From Undaria pinnatifida (Eukaryota > Sar > Phaeophyceae > Laminariales > Alariaceae): a stretch of 64,000 nt of DNA. The notes under the pieces were generated by a model, which was not told where the DNA came from, searched no databases, and was given only the letters and a program-made list of their open reading frames with translations. Below are positions 32,323 through 43,249 of the stretch, one piece after another. The stretch is taken from positions 7,552,476 through 7,616,475 of the forward strand of contig JABAKD010000001.1 in assembly GCA_012845835.1 (NCBI GenBank). Reading direction: 5' to 3'. The stretch's first letter is position 1; each line of letters starts with the position of its first letter. Made by a program: the position numbers and the translations under genes.

Positions 32323-33118
32323 TACCCGCGGCCATGTGAGCTCAATTTGCACGTTGGACCTTTTCACTTGTGCGCCTTCTTACGTATCGTGCGTTTTAGG
32401 CCGACACATTGGACCTTTTCACTAGTGCGCCTTCTTCCGTATCGTGCCTTTTAGGCGGGAAAACGTACGAGTAGTATTTCCTGGACGAATTTTGATTTCA
32501 TTTGATTTTTCAAGTCTTCCTAGGGCTCCAGCACTTTTTGTGTGACCACGGACTCTAGATTTTTGACAAGAGTTAATGTGAGAACAACAACAACAACAAC
32601 CCCCGCAATTTTCACTTTCCAGGCACGGGCGCCGTAGCTAGGCTGCAAATTCTCACACAACCCGGGAAGACGGGGCGGGGCGATCATTGATGTTTGTACT
32701 GTTGTTTTTTGTTCGATTACTTTTTTCCCACTGCATGCCCGCGGGTTGTCGCTCTGGCAGCACTCCAGGCAGCAGGCGCATTCGTCTGTGCTCACGAGAT
32801 TACCGTACGGATCGTACGGTGCAGGCAGCCCTACCGCTGTAGTTTGTAGCCGCGAGTTGGTTAGTTGTTGGAACGGGGGAACTTTATGCCGTAGTTGAGT
32901 GGATACCCGCCCGCGGCCATGGGAGTTCAGTTTGCACATCGGATCATTTCACTTGTGGCGCGCCTTAGAATCGGGCGTTTGTAGGCGGGAAAGCGTAGTA
33001 TTTCCCGGACAAATTTTGACTTCATTTGTGTTTTCGGATCTTCCCGGGGCTACAGCACCCTTTGTGTAACCACGGACTCTATTATTAGATGTGTGCACAA
33101 GAGTTAATGTGAGGCAAC
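32323..33118 (+). repeat. R3 repeats, copies b and c
   Basis: Copy b runs from the TA of the mariner-type insertion to the (CAA)n at 32580-32602, with an internal ~55 bp duplication (GGACCTTTTCACT...GCCTTCTTMCGTATCGTGC twice). Copy c follows at once (about 32615-33118) with the R3 body and 3' end GTGTAACCACGGACTCT...GAGTTAATGTGAGGCAACAAC. Both end at the same 3' terminus. Confidence 0.72.
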
Positions 33119-33184
33119 AACATCATCACCAACACCTGTGTTTGCACCAACCTGCACGTTCTCTTCCTCCTATTGAATACTGAG

Positions 33185-34265
33185 TATTTCTTACGGGGGA
33201 GCAGGAGAAACGATTGAAATTGAGTGTGGACGAGAGCAAGTGCGAAGGAGCGGGCCGAGTGAGCTAAGGCGATGAGGCGGCCACGGAGAACCACAGCAGA
33301 AGAATGGCACACGGAGACCCACGACCGGCACGCACACCACTATCATGAGAGCAGCGATCGCCTTTTTTTTGTCAGGGTTATTTTTACGAGGCAGTAGGAC
33401 AACAGGTTACTTACGTCACTGATTTTTGTAAAGTTTGTACAAGAGTTGTATACCCTTCATGGTGAACGGCCCGCCGCGAATTTCAATTTTCAGCGCTGCA
33501 ACCTGTCAAAAACCTCGGGAAGGAGGGGCGATCATTGATATTTGTACTACTACTGTGGTTTATGGTTCCATTGCTCTTGTTTCACCGCATGCCCGCGGGT
33601 CGTCACTCTGACAGCACTCCAGACAGCAGGCGCGTTCGTCTATACTCACGATAACCGCGCGGTTCGTACGGTGCAGGCAGCCCAACTGCTGTAGTTTGTA
33701 GCCGCGAGTTGGTTAGTTGTGGGAACGGGGGAACTTTATGCTGTAGTTGAGTGGATACACGCGGCCATGTGAGTTCAGTTTGCACATTGCACCAGGCGTA
33801 TAACTGCACGTACGTGCCGCGTTTTTAGAATTGCACGTGAACACAGTACCGCTCCTGCCGACCTCGAGAGCAGACCAAGAGCCCCCCAAAAGGTTGGGGT
33901 TACGGCTAGGGTTAGGGTTAGGGTTAGGGTTGTGTCTGGGGCCGGGTTGGTCTGGGCAGCGTAACCGTCGTTTTGTGCGGACCTGGACATAGGGAGCCGC
34001 CATACATAAATCAATATTGAATTTACGTGCAAATCTGAAAAACCTTGCACGTACGTGCAATTTCACGGGAGCCCGCACATTGGACTTTTCACTTGTTGTG
34101 CGCCTTCTTCCGTATCGTGCGTTTTTAGGTGGGAAAGCGTAGTATTTCCCGGATGAACTTTGTTTTCACTTGGTTTTTCGGATCATCTCAGGGCTCCAGC
34201 ACCTTTATACGACCACGGACTCTAGAGTTTTTGACAAGAGTTAATGTGAGAAAACAACAAAAACA
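33185..34265 (+). repeat. R3 repeat, copy d, interrupted near a telomere-like tract
   Basis: Matches copy a from GATTGAAATTGAGTGT on, including GAGAGCAGCGATCGCC, the 33580-33790 body, and the 3' part 34075-34255 ending GAGTTAATGTGAGAAAACAAC. Between 33795 and 34075 is foreign sequence bounded by TGCACGTACGTGC-like words on both sides and containing the TTAGGG tract. This suggests a small insertion in R3. Confidence 0.68.
33907..33932 (+). repeat. Interstitial telomere-like (TTAGGG)4 tract
   Basis: Four uninterrupted TTAGGG units (TAGGGTTAGGGTTAGGG...) with degenerate neighbours upstream (GGTTGGGGTTACGGC). TTAGGG is the telomeric repeat reported for brown algae, so this supports, weakly, the organism guess. 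It lies inside repeat DNA, not at a chromosome end. Confidence 0.8.
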
Positions 34266-34334
34266 TCAACAAAATTGAGCGGCCTCGGGTTTTCATCCGC
34301 GTGGCAGAACTGATATCTATTCAACCCATGCCTG

Positions 34335-36575
34335 GTTGTTGTTGTTGTTGTTCTAACATTAACTCGCATAATCAAGTCCGTGGTCACAGGACAGGCTCCA
34401 GTCACTCTGGGGCTGGGGAAAAACCCGGGGAAAACACACACAACCCAAGGTGGTACACGCATATATCACAGCTGACGCACTTCATGCCTCCACCAGCAAC
34501 ATATAAAAGTGAAATCGGAAGTCAGTCTACGATGTGCCAGGTCCAGGCCGGTGCATACGTCTCACTACTCACGCCTGGACAAACCAACTATTCCGATTGC
34601 CTGCCAAGGAAGCCTACCACGTATACATTACACGTAGTATTTATCACTACGCATACGCACGACAGGCGTAAGTCATTTGGAGAAAAAGAAACAAAGAAAA
34701 GAAAGGAACGAATAGAAAAACGAAACAAAACAAAAACGGCCAGCAGAGAGAAGAAAAAGACAAGAGAAGCAAGAAAAGAAAAGACAAGACAAGAAAGCAA
34801 GGAAAAAACAAGAAGAGAAGAAAAAAGAAAAAGAAAAGTAAAAATAAAGATAAAGTAAAATTTTATACTAGCAGACCCTAGGAACTGGCTAAGGATGGCA
34901 TTGGGCTAACAGAGGGTATCACGTCCATCATCAATGACATCTGTGAGAGAACGCAACATGGCGAAGAAGTCAGGGCGGTCTTATTCTATCTTGTGACGGC
35001 CATTAGAAGTCCCACAACTTTCAATACGATGATGGCCAAACCCAGACTTCAGTCTCTTTGGCATGACGATCCCCCTTTCCCCCCTCCCCCCTTCCTCCTT
35101 TTCCTCCTCCCCCCTCCCCCCCCCCCCCCCCCCCGCTCCCCCCCTCCCCCAGTCCCCTCCCCGCCCCCCCCCCTTCCCCCTCCTCCCCGGGGGCCGCTTA
35201 GAGATGCCAACACGGTGAATGGCGCTGCCGCAGCCTTTGCGCGTCGCTCTGCAGCTTTGCGTCTCTCCGTTTTATGCCAATTCTGCGTGAACAACTCATC
35301 TCGCCCTCCTCTACTCTTCGAAACCATCTGCCAGCCTTCTGAGCAACCTTTCGCATCCTTCGAATTTCATTCCAAAGACCGACATATCCTCCTTAAGATG
35401 ATCCATCCAATCTTTCTCTTGCCCCCCTGAGTAGCCCTTACCCCCAACAAACTCCCCAAACATCACCCTCTGTGGCAGACGCTCCTCCCCCATACGTGCC
35501 ACGAATCCCGCTAACAAAATCCTCTGTTTGCGCAATACCGCCTCAACGCTCTCGGAATCTGTCTGGGCAAGCGCGTCGGCGTACGATAAGGTGTGGTCGT
35601 CGCGCTTCCGTTTCCGCCATCCAAGGCATCGGGGGAGCACGGAGCGGTGAACCCGTCGTAGCCTGTCATAGTCAGGCTTCTTCGGGCTCCACGTCATGAA
35701 AGCGTACAGCAGTGTTTTGACCACCTCAGCTTACAGCAACCGCACCTTCAACCGTAAGCGCACACCCAGGCGATCACAGATTTCCATCTTGATCCGCTGG
35801 AAGCACGCCCAGGTCCTCTGAAGACGCCGCGTTATTTCAATGCTAAGGTCTCTGTCTGCGGTGATACCCCCGCCCAAGTATACAAACTGGATTGTTTGTT
35901 TGTACACCTGGCCGGCTGCATTGATCGTGAAGGACACCTTCCCCCCGCTTTTGGTTTCCAGGCACATTATCTCCGTTTTTAGCCTCGGATACTGTAAGCC
36001 CGAACGACGAGCACGCAGTCACGATTGCCGTCATCATCCTCTCTAGCCCTTCTGATGATCGCGATACGATGTCCGCATCGTCCGCGTACAGCATACCCCA
36101 CAATCTCTGCACCTCCTCCCCCTCCTTCCCCCTCCGTCCGTCGACTTTGCCTGTGCGTGAAATGCCCTTCTTCTCGCCCTCCTCCATTCGCTGGAGCTGC
36201 ACCATGTTGTCCGTGATGGCAGCATCAGCGAGGAAGCGTTTCTCGGCCACACGCAGTACCGCCGTGATAAACATGTTGAACAGCAGTGGCGCGAGCACGC
36301 ATCCTTGCCTGAGACCTTGCCCCACGTCAAACTTATCCGAGCATTCTCCATCATCCAGTCGCACGCATGCTTGCATGCCGTCGTGGAATTGGCGAATGAG
36401 GGCGAGCATTCTCGGTGGCACACCAAAACGAGCAAGGACATCCCATAGAAGGCTTCGGTCGACGGAGTCGTATGCTTTGGTGAGGTCGACAAAGCACATG
36501 TACAAGGGGGTGTCCTTCTTCCGCGCCAGTTCCTGCAGTCGTCGTACTACGAACATCATGTCAACCGTCGAGCGT
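34335..36575 (-). mobile_element. LINE copy B, 5'-truncated
   Basis: On the minus strand this runs from within the reverse transcriptase (about 36575) through the G-rich tract, the 3' UTR with purine/pyrimidine-rich stretch (34680-34858) and the terminal block to a (CAA)n end (GTTGTTGTTGTTG at 34335-34352 on the plus strand). The 5' truncation in the RT is typical of incomplete target-primed reverse transcription. It is the longest copy with a preserved 3' terminus. Confidence 0.87.
35311..36575 (-). pseudogene. LINE reverse transcriptase, copy B
   Basis: The minus-strand frame 36592-35843 is open for 249 codons and holds [47 protein letters not shown] and the catalytic box [12 protein letters not shown] frameshift near 36000 (SEAKNGDN replaces the expected SEAKTEIM) moves the remainder to other frames. 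The C-terminal domain is then open at 35724-35311 with CLGWRKRKRDDHTLSYADA and LAGFVARMGEERLPQR. N-terminal RT motifs and the endonuclease are absent because of 5' truncation. Confidence 0.88.
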
Positions 36576-36654
36576 TGGTTGCATGCACTCAAGTCCCACC
36601 TTCATAACCGTCGTTGTTGCTACGTCCGACTCTTTATCCTAGTGATATCGCGAA

Positions 36655-36822
36655 TAGTTCTATACCCGCACTTTTGGTGGTCCTGAGAACCCCAATAGTG
36701 CGGGTATGCGCACTAGTACGGGTATGCGCACTATCACTATATAGACGCTTATTTATATAGTGCGGGTGCCCGCTATAATGCGGGTGAAATCGTCTGGCAC
36801 ATACCCGCACTATAGAGGGACC
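36655..36822. repeat. Second cluster of TAGTGCGGGT motifs
   Basis: Contains ATACCCGCACT and AGTGCGGGTATGCGCACTA in both orientations, five or more copies in 170 bp, similar to 30165-30332. Beginning and end (CTATACCCGCAC and CCCGCACTATAG) are inverted relative to each other, so the whole may be a ~165 bp inverted-repeat element. Confidence 0.5.
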
Positions 36823-37127
36823 CTCGCTGCTGTAGTAGGTATTAATAGTATGGTAGTAGTGCTCTTTTTTTTGTGTTGTACTTTTTGTATGTATTTTACA
36901 CGCAGCAGTTGATTGTGTAGCAATACCAAGAACGAAAGAAGTGTGGTAGTATACTAGTTGCACCAGAGGTACCTGGTACGTATAGTAGTCACGAAGACTA
37001 CTACTTACGGCTGATTTTGTGACGAAAGACTACTTCTGCTACTGCTACTACTAATAGTACCACCGTCTGTAGTTTTTCGACATAATCCTTGTTTTCGGTA
37101 TGATATGTTCAAGAAAAATAATCAAAG

Positions 37128-37395
37128 ACGTGCCAAAGCGGATCTGACGCGCCCTTGGCGTCTGGGACAAATCTTTAAGGCGTGCCAAGGCGAATCTAAG
37201 ACGCGACAAGACGATTCTGAGACGCGCCAAGACGAATGTAAGACGCGCCGAGGGGAGCGTATCGTGCTCTAAGACGGAAATAGTGAAATAAACGTGCCGA
37301 GACGAATCCAGCACGCGCCAAGACCAACCTAAGACGTACTATATGACGAATCTAAGACGCGCTAAGACGGACGGATCTTAAGATGCTCTACAAGA
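37128..37395. repeat. Degenerate minisatellite, unit about 22 bp (AAGACGCGCCAAGACGAATC-like)
   Basis: ACGCGCCAAGACGAAT or variants (CGTGCCAAGGCGAAT, ACGCGACAAGACGATT) recur about ten times between 37128 and 37380 with partly regular 20-24 bp spacing. The only open frame through it (minus strand) is Arg/Leu/Ala repeat sequence. I regard it as a decayed minisatellite. Confidence 0.6.
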
Positions 37396-37399
37396 CTCA

Positions 37400-38260
37400 A
37401 TGGAGTTTGCACGTCTTACTCCAATGTTTTTCGCCCTGCGGCGGGCTTATTCTCCGCGCGACGCGCGTTTTCTAAGGCTGACTTACTACTCACTTCGCTC
37501 GACTTATTAGAAGATTGTGCCTTGTCGGACCCCCCGAGGAACGCTGACACACCACCAATGTTATTCCTGCTTAGGAGGCATGTCGATTCAGGGGATCAAT
37601 CAATAACAATAACCCCTTCAGAGCGGATGCTGGACATGTGGATGGAGCAGTTTGCTCTCTGTACTTTGGGAGAGGTCGCAGATCTATCTATCCCGCCACC
37701 AGCATCAACGACTGCCCACAATGTAAGCTTCTATAAATACAGTGCGTACTCTGCTAAATTAAATGGTTCAAGCACCTACTATACTGCAGAACCTCCTCGA
37801 AGGCTCATTGCCGTCCATTGTGGTGACGACAAAAAGCTGTCATAGATGTTGGCAATGAGTGTTCTCGGGACGTGAAATCAACAGCAACAAAAACAACAGG
37901 TAACAGCAGTAGGACACTGGTTCTTCAGTATACATCCATAGGCACTGTCATTCGACCACCCATCGTGCCCATACGGTCACGATTGCATCCCATCGTGCTC
38001 GCAAACCGCGAGCACCGCAGTGCATTATCTCGAGGGGGCACCCCACTGTAGTCTTTTTTTGCTCTTTTCGCATTTTTCATGACCGCAGAAGGGATTAATT
38101 CGTCGTTGAATTCTACGTACGGACGTATGGTACAGCAGCAGTATCGGCCCTTTCACAAGAACCCCGGAGTCAGGATAATCACAGGCTGACTTTCGTATTC
38201 TGGTCGCGTGCGAACGCACACTTTTTTATGTCGTTTTCAGTCCCCGAGATTTTGTTACAA
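37400..38260. other. No supported gene
   Basis: A 107-codon plus-strand frame (37522-37845) has no recognisable domain. No repeat from elsewhere in the window was identified in this stretch, so it may be single-copy sequence separating repeat blocks. Confidence 0.35.
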
Positions 38261-38263
38261 CTA

Positions 38264-38573
38264 CTTTTTTTCTGTTTTTTTTTCCGCCACACTCCTATTT
38301 TCCAGTCTATGGACAAGCCATGGTCATAGGTGTCGTCCCTTCTTTACCCCGGTTCTTGCCGTCAATTCTTATCGCGCATAGGGTTCAGCAATATCCCACT
38401 GCTCGTCGATTTTTCATCGAGTTTTGCTAACTCACGCTCTCGCGCTTTCCGCAAGTCAAGAGAAAAAAATAATGCACAAGAAAAAGTCCCAACGATTGCA
38501 CTCGGCGGGGCTCAAACTCACGAAACTGACGTATACCACGCCCGAGGATAACCTGATACGCCACCGGGGCGAC
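38264..38573 (-). mobile_element. tRNA-related SINE, copy 2
   Basis: Minus-strand copy with the head CGCCCCGGTGGCGTATCAGG, a B-box-like GAGTTTGAGCCCCGCC (one change from copy 1), the shared body with CGCGAGAGCGTGAG and CGCGATAAGAATTGACGG, and a T-rich run at 38264-38283 marking the A tail. It lies 361 bp from copy 3 in the opposite orientation, so the two heads face each other. Confidence 0.8.
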
Positions 38574-38933
38574 TGGTACAAAAAAACGACAAGGTGATAG
38601 AAAGGACGCGGGACAACAACGTACAAGGGGCAATATATTTTCAGACGTACGATAATCCTTCGACACAGCAGTATGGAGAAAAGAGTTGCGGACAAGTTGA
38701 GGGAAACAGACATCAGAGGAATGACGTGGAGAGTGATGAAAAATACAACTGAAGTGTTGATTAATTAAAAAGAACTTTACATAGCTTTTGGTCTGTTGGG
38801 CGCCCCGTTCTCTAGAAAGACAAAAAGCTCATTGTAGCGTGGTCCACATATAAGATAATGGGCAGTCCATGGGTTGGAAATAGGCGCCGCACGACCCTTT
38901 TGCCGTCGCCCCCGATGGTCCATATAAATTCCG

Positions 38934-39252
38934 GTCGCCCCGGTGGCGCATCAGGTTATCGTAGAGCCTGGGGTAGACTATAGGTCAGTTTTGCGAGTTC
39001 GAGCCCCGCCAAGCGCGTACTCGTATAAATTTGTTGGGACTTTTTTTCTTGTGCACAAATTGACTTGCGCACACGGAAAGCGCGAGAGCGTGCATTATTA
39101 ATAGCAACACTCGATGAAAAATCGACGAGCAGTAGGATTGCTGAATCCTATGCGCGATAAAAATTGAAGGCAAGAACCGGGGGGAAGATCGGACGACACG
39201 TGCGAACACTGTTCGTCAAGAACCTTAAAAGTAAAAGTGTCACAAAAAAAAA
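38934..39252 (+). mobile_element. tRNA-related SINE, copy 3
   Basis: Plus-strand copy with A-box-like TGGCGCATCAGGTT (38944-38957), B box GTTCGAGCCCC (38997-39007), body with CGATAAAAATTGAAGGC and an A-rich end at 39243-39252. Near the tail it carries GATCGGACGACACGTGC in place of the GGTGTC... segment of copies 1 and 2, showing divergence of the 3' third. Confidence 0.8.
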
Positions 39253-39344
39253 CAAGAGCAACCCCCGTTTCCCTTGCCGCCTCGCATGCTGCGGGGCATG
39301 CCATATCAGGCTTGTAAAAGGTGGCGCGGGGGGGGGGGGGGAAG

Positions 39345-39718
39345 TCGCAGGCAGCACTCCAGACAGCAGGCTCATTCGTCTGTGCTCACGAACACCGCCG
39401 TGCGGATCGTACGGTCCAGGCAGCCCAACCGCTGTAGCTTATAGCCGCAAGTTGGTTAGCTGTGGGAACGGAGGAACTCTATGCCGTAGCGAGTTGATCG
39501 GCCACGTGAGTTCAGTTCGCACATTGGATCATTTCACTTGTAATAGTGCGCCTTCTTCGTATCGTGCTATTTTAGGTCGGAAATCGTTGTGGTTCCCAGA
39601 CGAATCCTGTTTTCACCTGCTTTTTCGGATCTTCTCAGGGCTGCAGCACCTTTGTGTGACCACGGATTCTAGATGTTTGACAAGAGAGTTATTGTTAGAC
39701 AACAACATACGTATTCAA
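39345..39718 (+). repeat. R3 repeat, copy e
   Basis: Runs from GCAGCACTCCAGACAGCAGG to the R3 3' terminus (GACCACGGATTCTAG...GACAAGAG...GACAACAAC). It is truncated at its 5' end after a poly-G run (39330-39342) and is followed directly by LINE fragment G. Confidence 0.72.
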
Positions 39719-39729
39719 GTATACCCGTA

Positions 39730-40312
39730 ATATGTGCGTATGCGTAGTGGTAGATACTACGTGTAATATATACGTGGTAGTCTTTCTTGGGTGGCGAGCG
39801 GTGTGGTCGGTTTTTCCAGGCGCGAGTAAAATGAATGCGCGAGTAATGAGACGTAAGCACCAGGTATAGACCTGGCACGTCCTAGACTGACTCCCGATTT
39901 CACTTTTATATGTTTCTGGTGGGGGCATGAATTGCGTCAGCTATGATATATGCGTGTACCACCTCTTTGGGTTGTTTGTGTTTTTCCCTAGGGTATTCCT
40001 CAGCTCCAGAGTGACTGGAGCCTGTCCTGTGACCACGGACTTGATTACGCGAGTTAGTGAGAACAACAACAAAGAGACGGAAGTACCAGGTATAGATTAG
40101 ACCTGGCACATCGTAGACTGACTTCCGATTTCATTTTTATATGTGTCTGGTGGAGGCATGAGTTGCGTCAGCTGTGATATATGCGTGTCCCACCTTGGGT
40201 TGTTTGTGTTTTTCCCTAGGGTATTCCTCAGCTCCAGAGTGACTGGAGCCTGTCCTGTGACCACGGACTTGATTATGCGAGATATAATAATGCGAGAGCA
40301 ACAACGACAACA
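39730..40312 (+). mobile_element. Two LINE 3' ends in tandem (fragments G and H)
   Basis: Fragment G (39730-40072) begins GTGCGTATGCGTAGTGG and ends in GAGTTAGTGAGAACAACAAC. Fragment H (about 40080-40312) begins in AGGTATAGATTAGACC, further 3', and ends GCAACAACGACAAC. Both share the terminal ~230 bp, so they are independent 5'-truncated insertions, the first ending exactly where the second starts. Immediately after H is an R2 terminal box (40318-40400). Confidence 0.78.
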
Positions 40313-40317
40313 ATACC

Positions 40318-40405
40318 CGTATTACGCTTGATCGGAGTATCACACAGCTTGCAAAAATGAGTTTCGACAAAAATACTCGATCTCACAGCTGGATGGAGTG
40401 CATGA
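40318..40405 (-). repeat. Isolated R2 ~85 bp terminal box
   Basis: TTACGCTTGATCGGAGTATCACACAGC through CGATCTCACAGCTGG matches the box that ends R2 copies (for example 53740-53820), without the rest of R2. It abuts the (CAA)n of LINE fragment H. Confidence 0.65.
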
Positions 40406-40409
40406 TACT

Positions 40410-41345
40410 TTTGTAATATATATCTGCATCTAAAACCCTTTCTTCATTTCGTGCGTGTTTCGCTTCCATGCTCCTCTGTCATGGTATCCTTTGCTTGTCA
40501 TACCCACGTTGTCCCGCCCCCGCCCCGTCCCCCGACAACTGGCTGTGAGTTCTGCTTCCCTTTGTTGTCCTTTTTATCGCACCACTCTTCACCCATTTCC
40601 TCAACATTCCGTCCCCAAGAAACACCGTTGCTGTGCTAGTACTCCATTTGTGCTCGACGTCATTACCCCCCTTTCTGCAGGATTGTTATAATATCGATGT
40701 CAGACCATGGCGCAGCCGGGTTACGTTTGGGCGATATTTTTGTTCCGTGTCGCCCGGGGTCACTCGTGTGAGTGACCCTCCCCTACAGGTTCCCATCTTC
40801 TGCGCTGCTATTCGTAGCGTTGGGGTATGAGTCAGTTGGGGGATGGTTAGCTGCGTTACGCCAAACAAATGGCCCAGCCTGCTGTTTGTGTCGAGAGTAA
40901 GGTATCGAGTCTCTTGTTCGAGTGTGGCACCAACGCAGTTTTGGAAAAGGGGGTACTGTACCGCTGTGCCACCTTTACCGTACCCGTGGTCGTCACCTCT
41001 CTCGCGGCGTTTTCACTTTGGGCTCAATACCACTGTCAGTACCGCCGCTCCGTCCTGTCAGTCCTGTCCATTTCGATATTGTGGGCGGCTTCTCTCGTTC
41101 TCTCATTTTGTTTAGTATCCAAGAGTCAAATAATTCCGGTTATGAGCGGTTTGGAAGAGCAGTGTTTTCTTGGCTCAAAAATCGCCAAATCCGCTGATTT
41201 CTGGCCTCCATTATTTCTCAACACAGAAAAACCGGTGATCTCTCTTCCCATACATGTACATATCATAGTGGATGTTTTTTTTTTTGGCGTCGGAGATCCC
41301 TCCTGAAGAGAGCAATAATCGCTGAAAATATTTTCCATTATATTG
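40410..41345 (+). other. Single-copy-looking segment with a 145-codon frame
   Basis: The frame 40869-41306 encodes 145 residues with two hydrophobic stretches (about residues 38-52 and 62-85) that could be membrane segments. No family is recognised. Overlapping frames are also open, so coding status is uncertain. No repeat was noticed here. A GTTGTTGTT tract marking the next LINE 3' end begins at 41367. Confidence 0.3.
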
Positions 41346-41366
41346 GGATTATTTGACTTTTGGATT

Positions 41367-41610
41367 CTGTTGTTGTTGTTGTTGTTGTTGTTCTCGTCAC
41401 ATCAACTCGCATAATCAAGTCCGTGGTCACGAGACAGGCTCCCGTCACTCTGGAGCTGAGGAAAACCCTAGGGGAAAACACAAACAACCTTAAGGTGGCA
41501 CACGCACATATCACAACTGACGCAATTCATGCCTAAACCAGAGTTATATAAAAGAGACGTCAGGAGTCGGTCTACGATGTGCCAGGTCTATATACCTGGT
41601 GCATACGTCT
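41367..41610 (-). mobile_element. LINE 3' end, fragment (minus strand)
   Basis: On the minus strand it ends in a (CAA)n corresponding to GTTGTTGTTGTTGTTG at 41369. It contains the TTCTC...CTCGCATAATCAAGTCCG and GAGACAGGCTCCCGTCAC blocks and the TTATATAAAAGAG segment. It stops at CATACGTCTTA, where the (GTT)n of LINE copy D starts, so two insertions abut. Confidence 0.78.
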
Positions 41611-41611
41611 T

Positions 41612-42578
41612 ATTGTTGTTGTTCTCAAATTTACTCGCATAATCAAGTCCGTGGTCACAGGACAGGCTCCAGTCACTCTGGAGCTGAGGAATACCCCAGG
41701 GAAAAACACACACAACCCAAGGTGGGACACGCATATATCACAGCTGACGCAACTCATGCCTCCACCAGACACATATAAAAGTGAAATCGGGAGTCAGTCT
41801 ACGAAGTACCAGGTCCATGCCGGCGCATACGTATCATTATTCACGCCTGGAGAAACCAACTATTCCGATTACCACCCAAGGAAGACTACCACGAATATAT
41901 AACACGTGGATGATAATATGCGTACGCACGACAGGCGTAAGTCAATTGGACAAATTACTCGCCCCCGAAAAAACAGACTGTATCGCTTGCCACCCAAGCA
42001 ACACTATCACCTATATGTTGCACGTAGTACCTACCAATACGCATACGCCCGATAGACTCAAGCCAATTGAAAAAAATGAAACGAAAAAAGAAAAGAAGAC
42101 AAGGAAAGGGAAAACAAGACAAAGAAGCCGAAAAACGAAAACGAAAGGAAGGAAGTGAAAAGACAAGAAAAGAACAAGGAAAGAAAAGACAAGAAGGAGA
42201 AGCAAGGAAAGGAAGAGAGAAAAAAAATGTCATACCAGCAGACATTAGGAACTGACAAAGGACGGCACTGGCTCATAGAGCGTGTCAAGTGCGAAATCAA
42301 TGGCACTGGGGGGAGAGAACGCAACATGGCGGAGAAGTCAGGGCGGTCTTACGCTATCTTGTGACGGCCATTGGAAAGCCCACAAAGTCCAAGACGATGA
42401 TGGCCAAACCCAGACGTCAGACTCTCGGGGGCATGACACCCCCCCTTCCCCTCCCCCCCCCTTCCCCCCTCTCCCCGCCCCCCCCCCTTCCCCCTCCCCC
42501 CCTCCCCCCGGCCGCTTAGAGATGCTGACGGTGCATGGCGCTGCCGCAGCCTTTGCGCGTCGCCTTACTGCGAGATAC
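41612..42578 (-). mobile_element. LINE copy D, 3' UTR and end of ORF
   Basis: Includes the full 3' terminal block (41612-42060), the polypurine stretch on this strand (42065-42225), the conserved UTR (42230-42425), the C-rich tract (42440-42512) and, at its 5' edge, a short end of the reverse-transcriptase gene (GCTGCCGCAGCCTTTGCG, 42540). Only the last few codons of the protein are left. Frames such as 41955-42245 are low-complexity shadows. Confidence 0.83.
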
Positions 42579-42594
42579 TACCTCGTACCAAGTA

Positions 42595-42738
42595 GTTGTT
42601 GTTGTTGTTGTTGTTCTTACATTAGCTCGCGTAATCAAGTCCGTGGTCACAGAACAGGCTCCTGTAACTCTGGAGCTGAGGAATATCCCGGGGAAAAACA
42701 CAAACACACCAAAGGTGGTACACGCATCTTTTAAGCAC
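42595..42738 (-). mobile_element. Short LINE 3' end
   Basis: A ~145 bp terminal fragment with GTTGTTGTTGTTGTTG (42596), the CGTAATCAAGTCCGTGGTCAC block and the CAACCCAAGGTGG-like block (CACACCAAAGGTGG). It directly abuts copy D, giving three LINE 3' ends in a row in the same orientation (41367-42738). Confidence 0.78.
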
Positions 42739-42739
42739 A

Positions 42740-43245
42740 CACAGGATTTTCTTATATTTTCTTATACAAAAATAGGACCCCTCCCAATAACTTGTTTCCC
42801 ACCTAAGACAGTAAAAGAACCAACAAGCAGCTTCAAAATTTGAGTACTGGCCCGAAATTCGTCGAACTCACACCTGACGTCCTGAAAGTATATCTTGTTA
42901 TAAAATTATATAATTACAGCGTAGCAACTTCAAGGTACGGCTATGAAAGTCTTACAAAACATCCACAACTTCCGGGTATTGTGGCACGGGTGTGCATAAC
43001 ATTGCATGACCACATCACCTCGCCTGTTGCATTTGGCAATATGTATCTCTTTATTATAGTTAGCGATGTCAGAAAAAAATGGTATCTACATGATTGTACC
43101 TATCGATTGAAATATTCTATCTATCTTTCGATCCATGTACAAGTACCAATTATGAAGCTTTTAACATACACCTAAAATCTTGATTGCATGCTACATGTAG
43201 CATCAAACCCTTTTGAGATAATAAACATTACAAGGCGGGTGATAT
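42740..43245. other. No gene; contains a short repeat shared with 291-340
   Basis: 42850-42900 matches 291-340 near the start of the window, and 42905-43005 has one degenerate unit (ACTTCCGGGTATTGTGGCACGG) of the minisatellite at 58141-58500. The rest is AT-rich with no recognised feature. Confidence 0.4.
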
Positions 43246-43249
43246 GAAG

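Noticed and set aside
33907-33932. Chromosome end (telomere)
   Set aside because: Only four TTAGGG units, embedded in R3 repeat sequence with repeats continuing on both sides.
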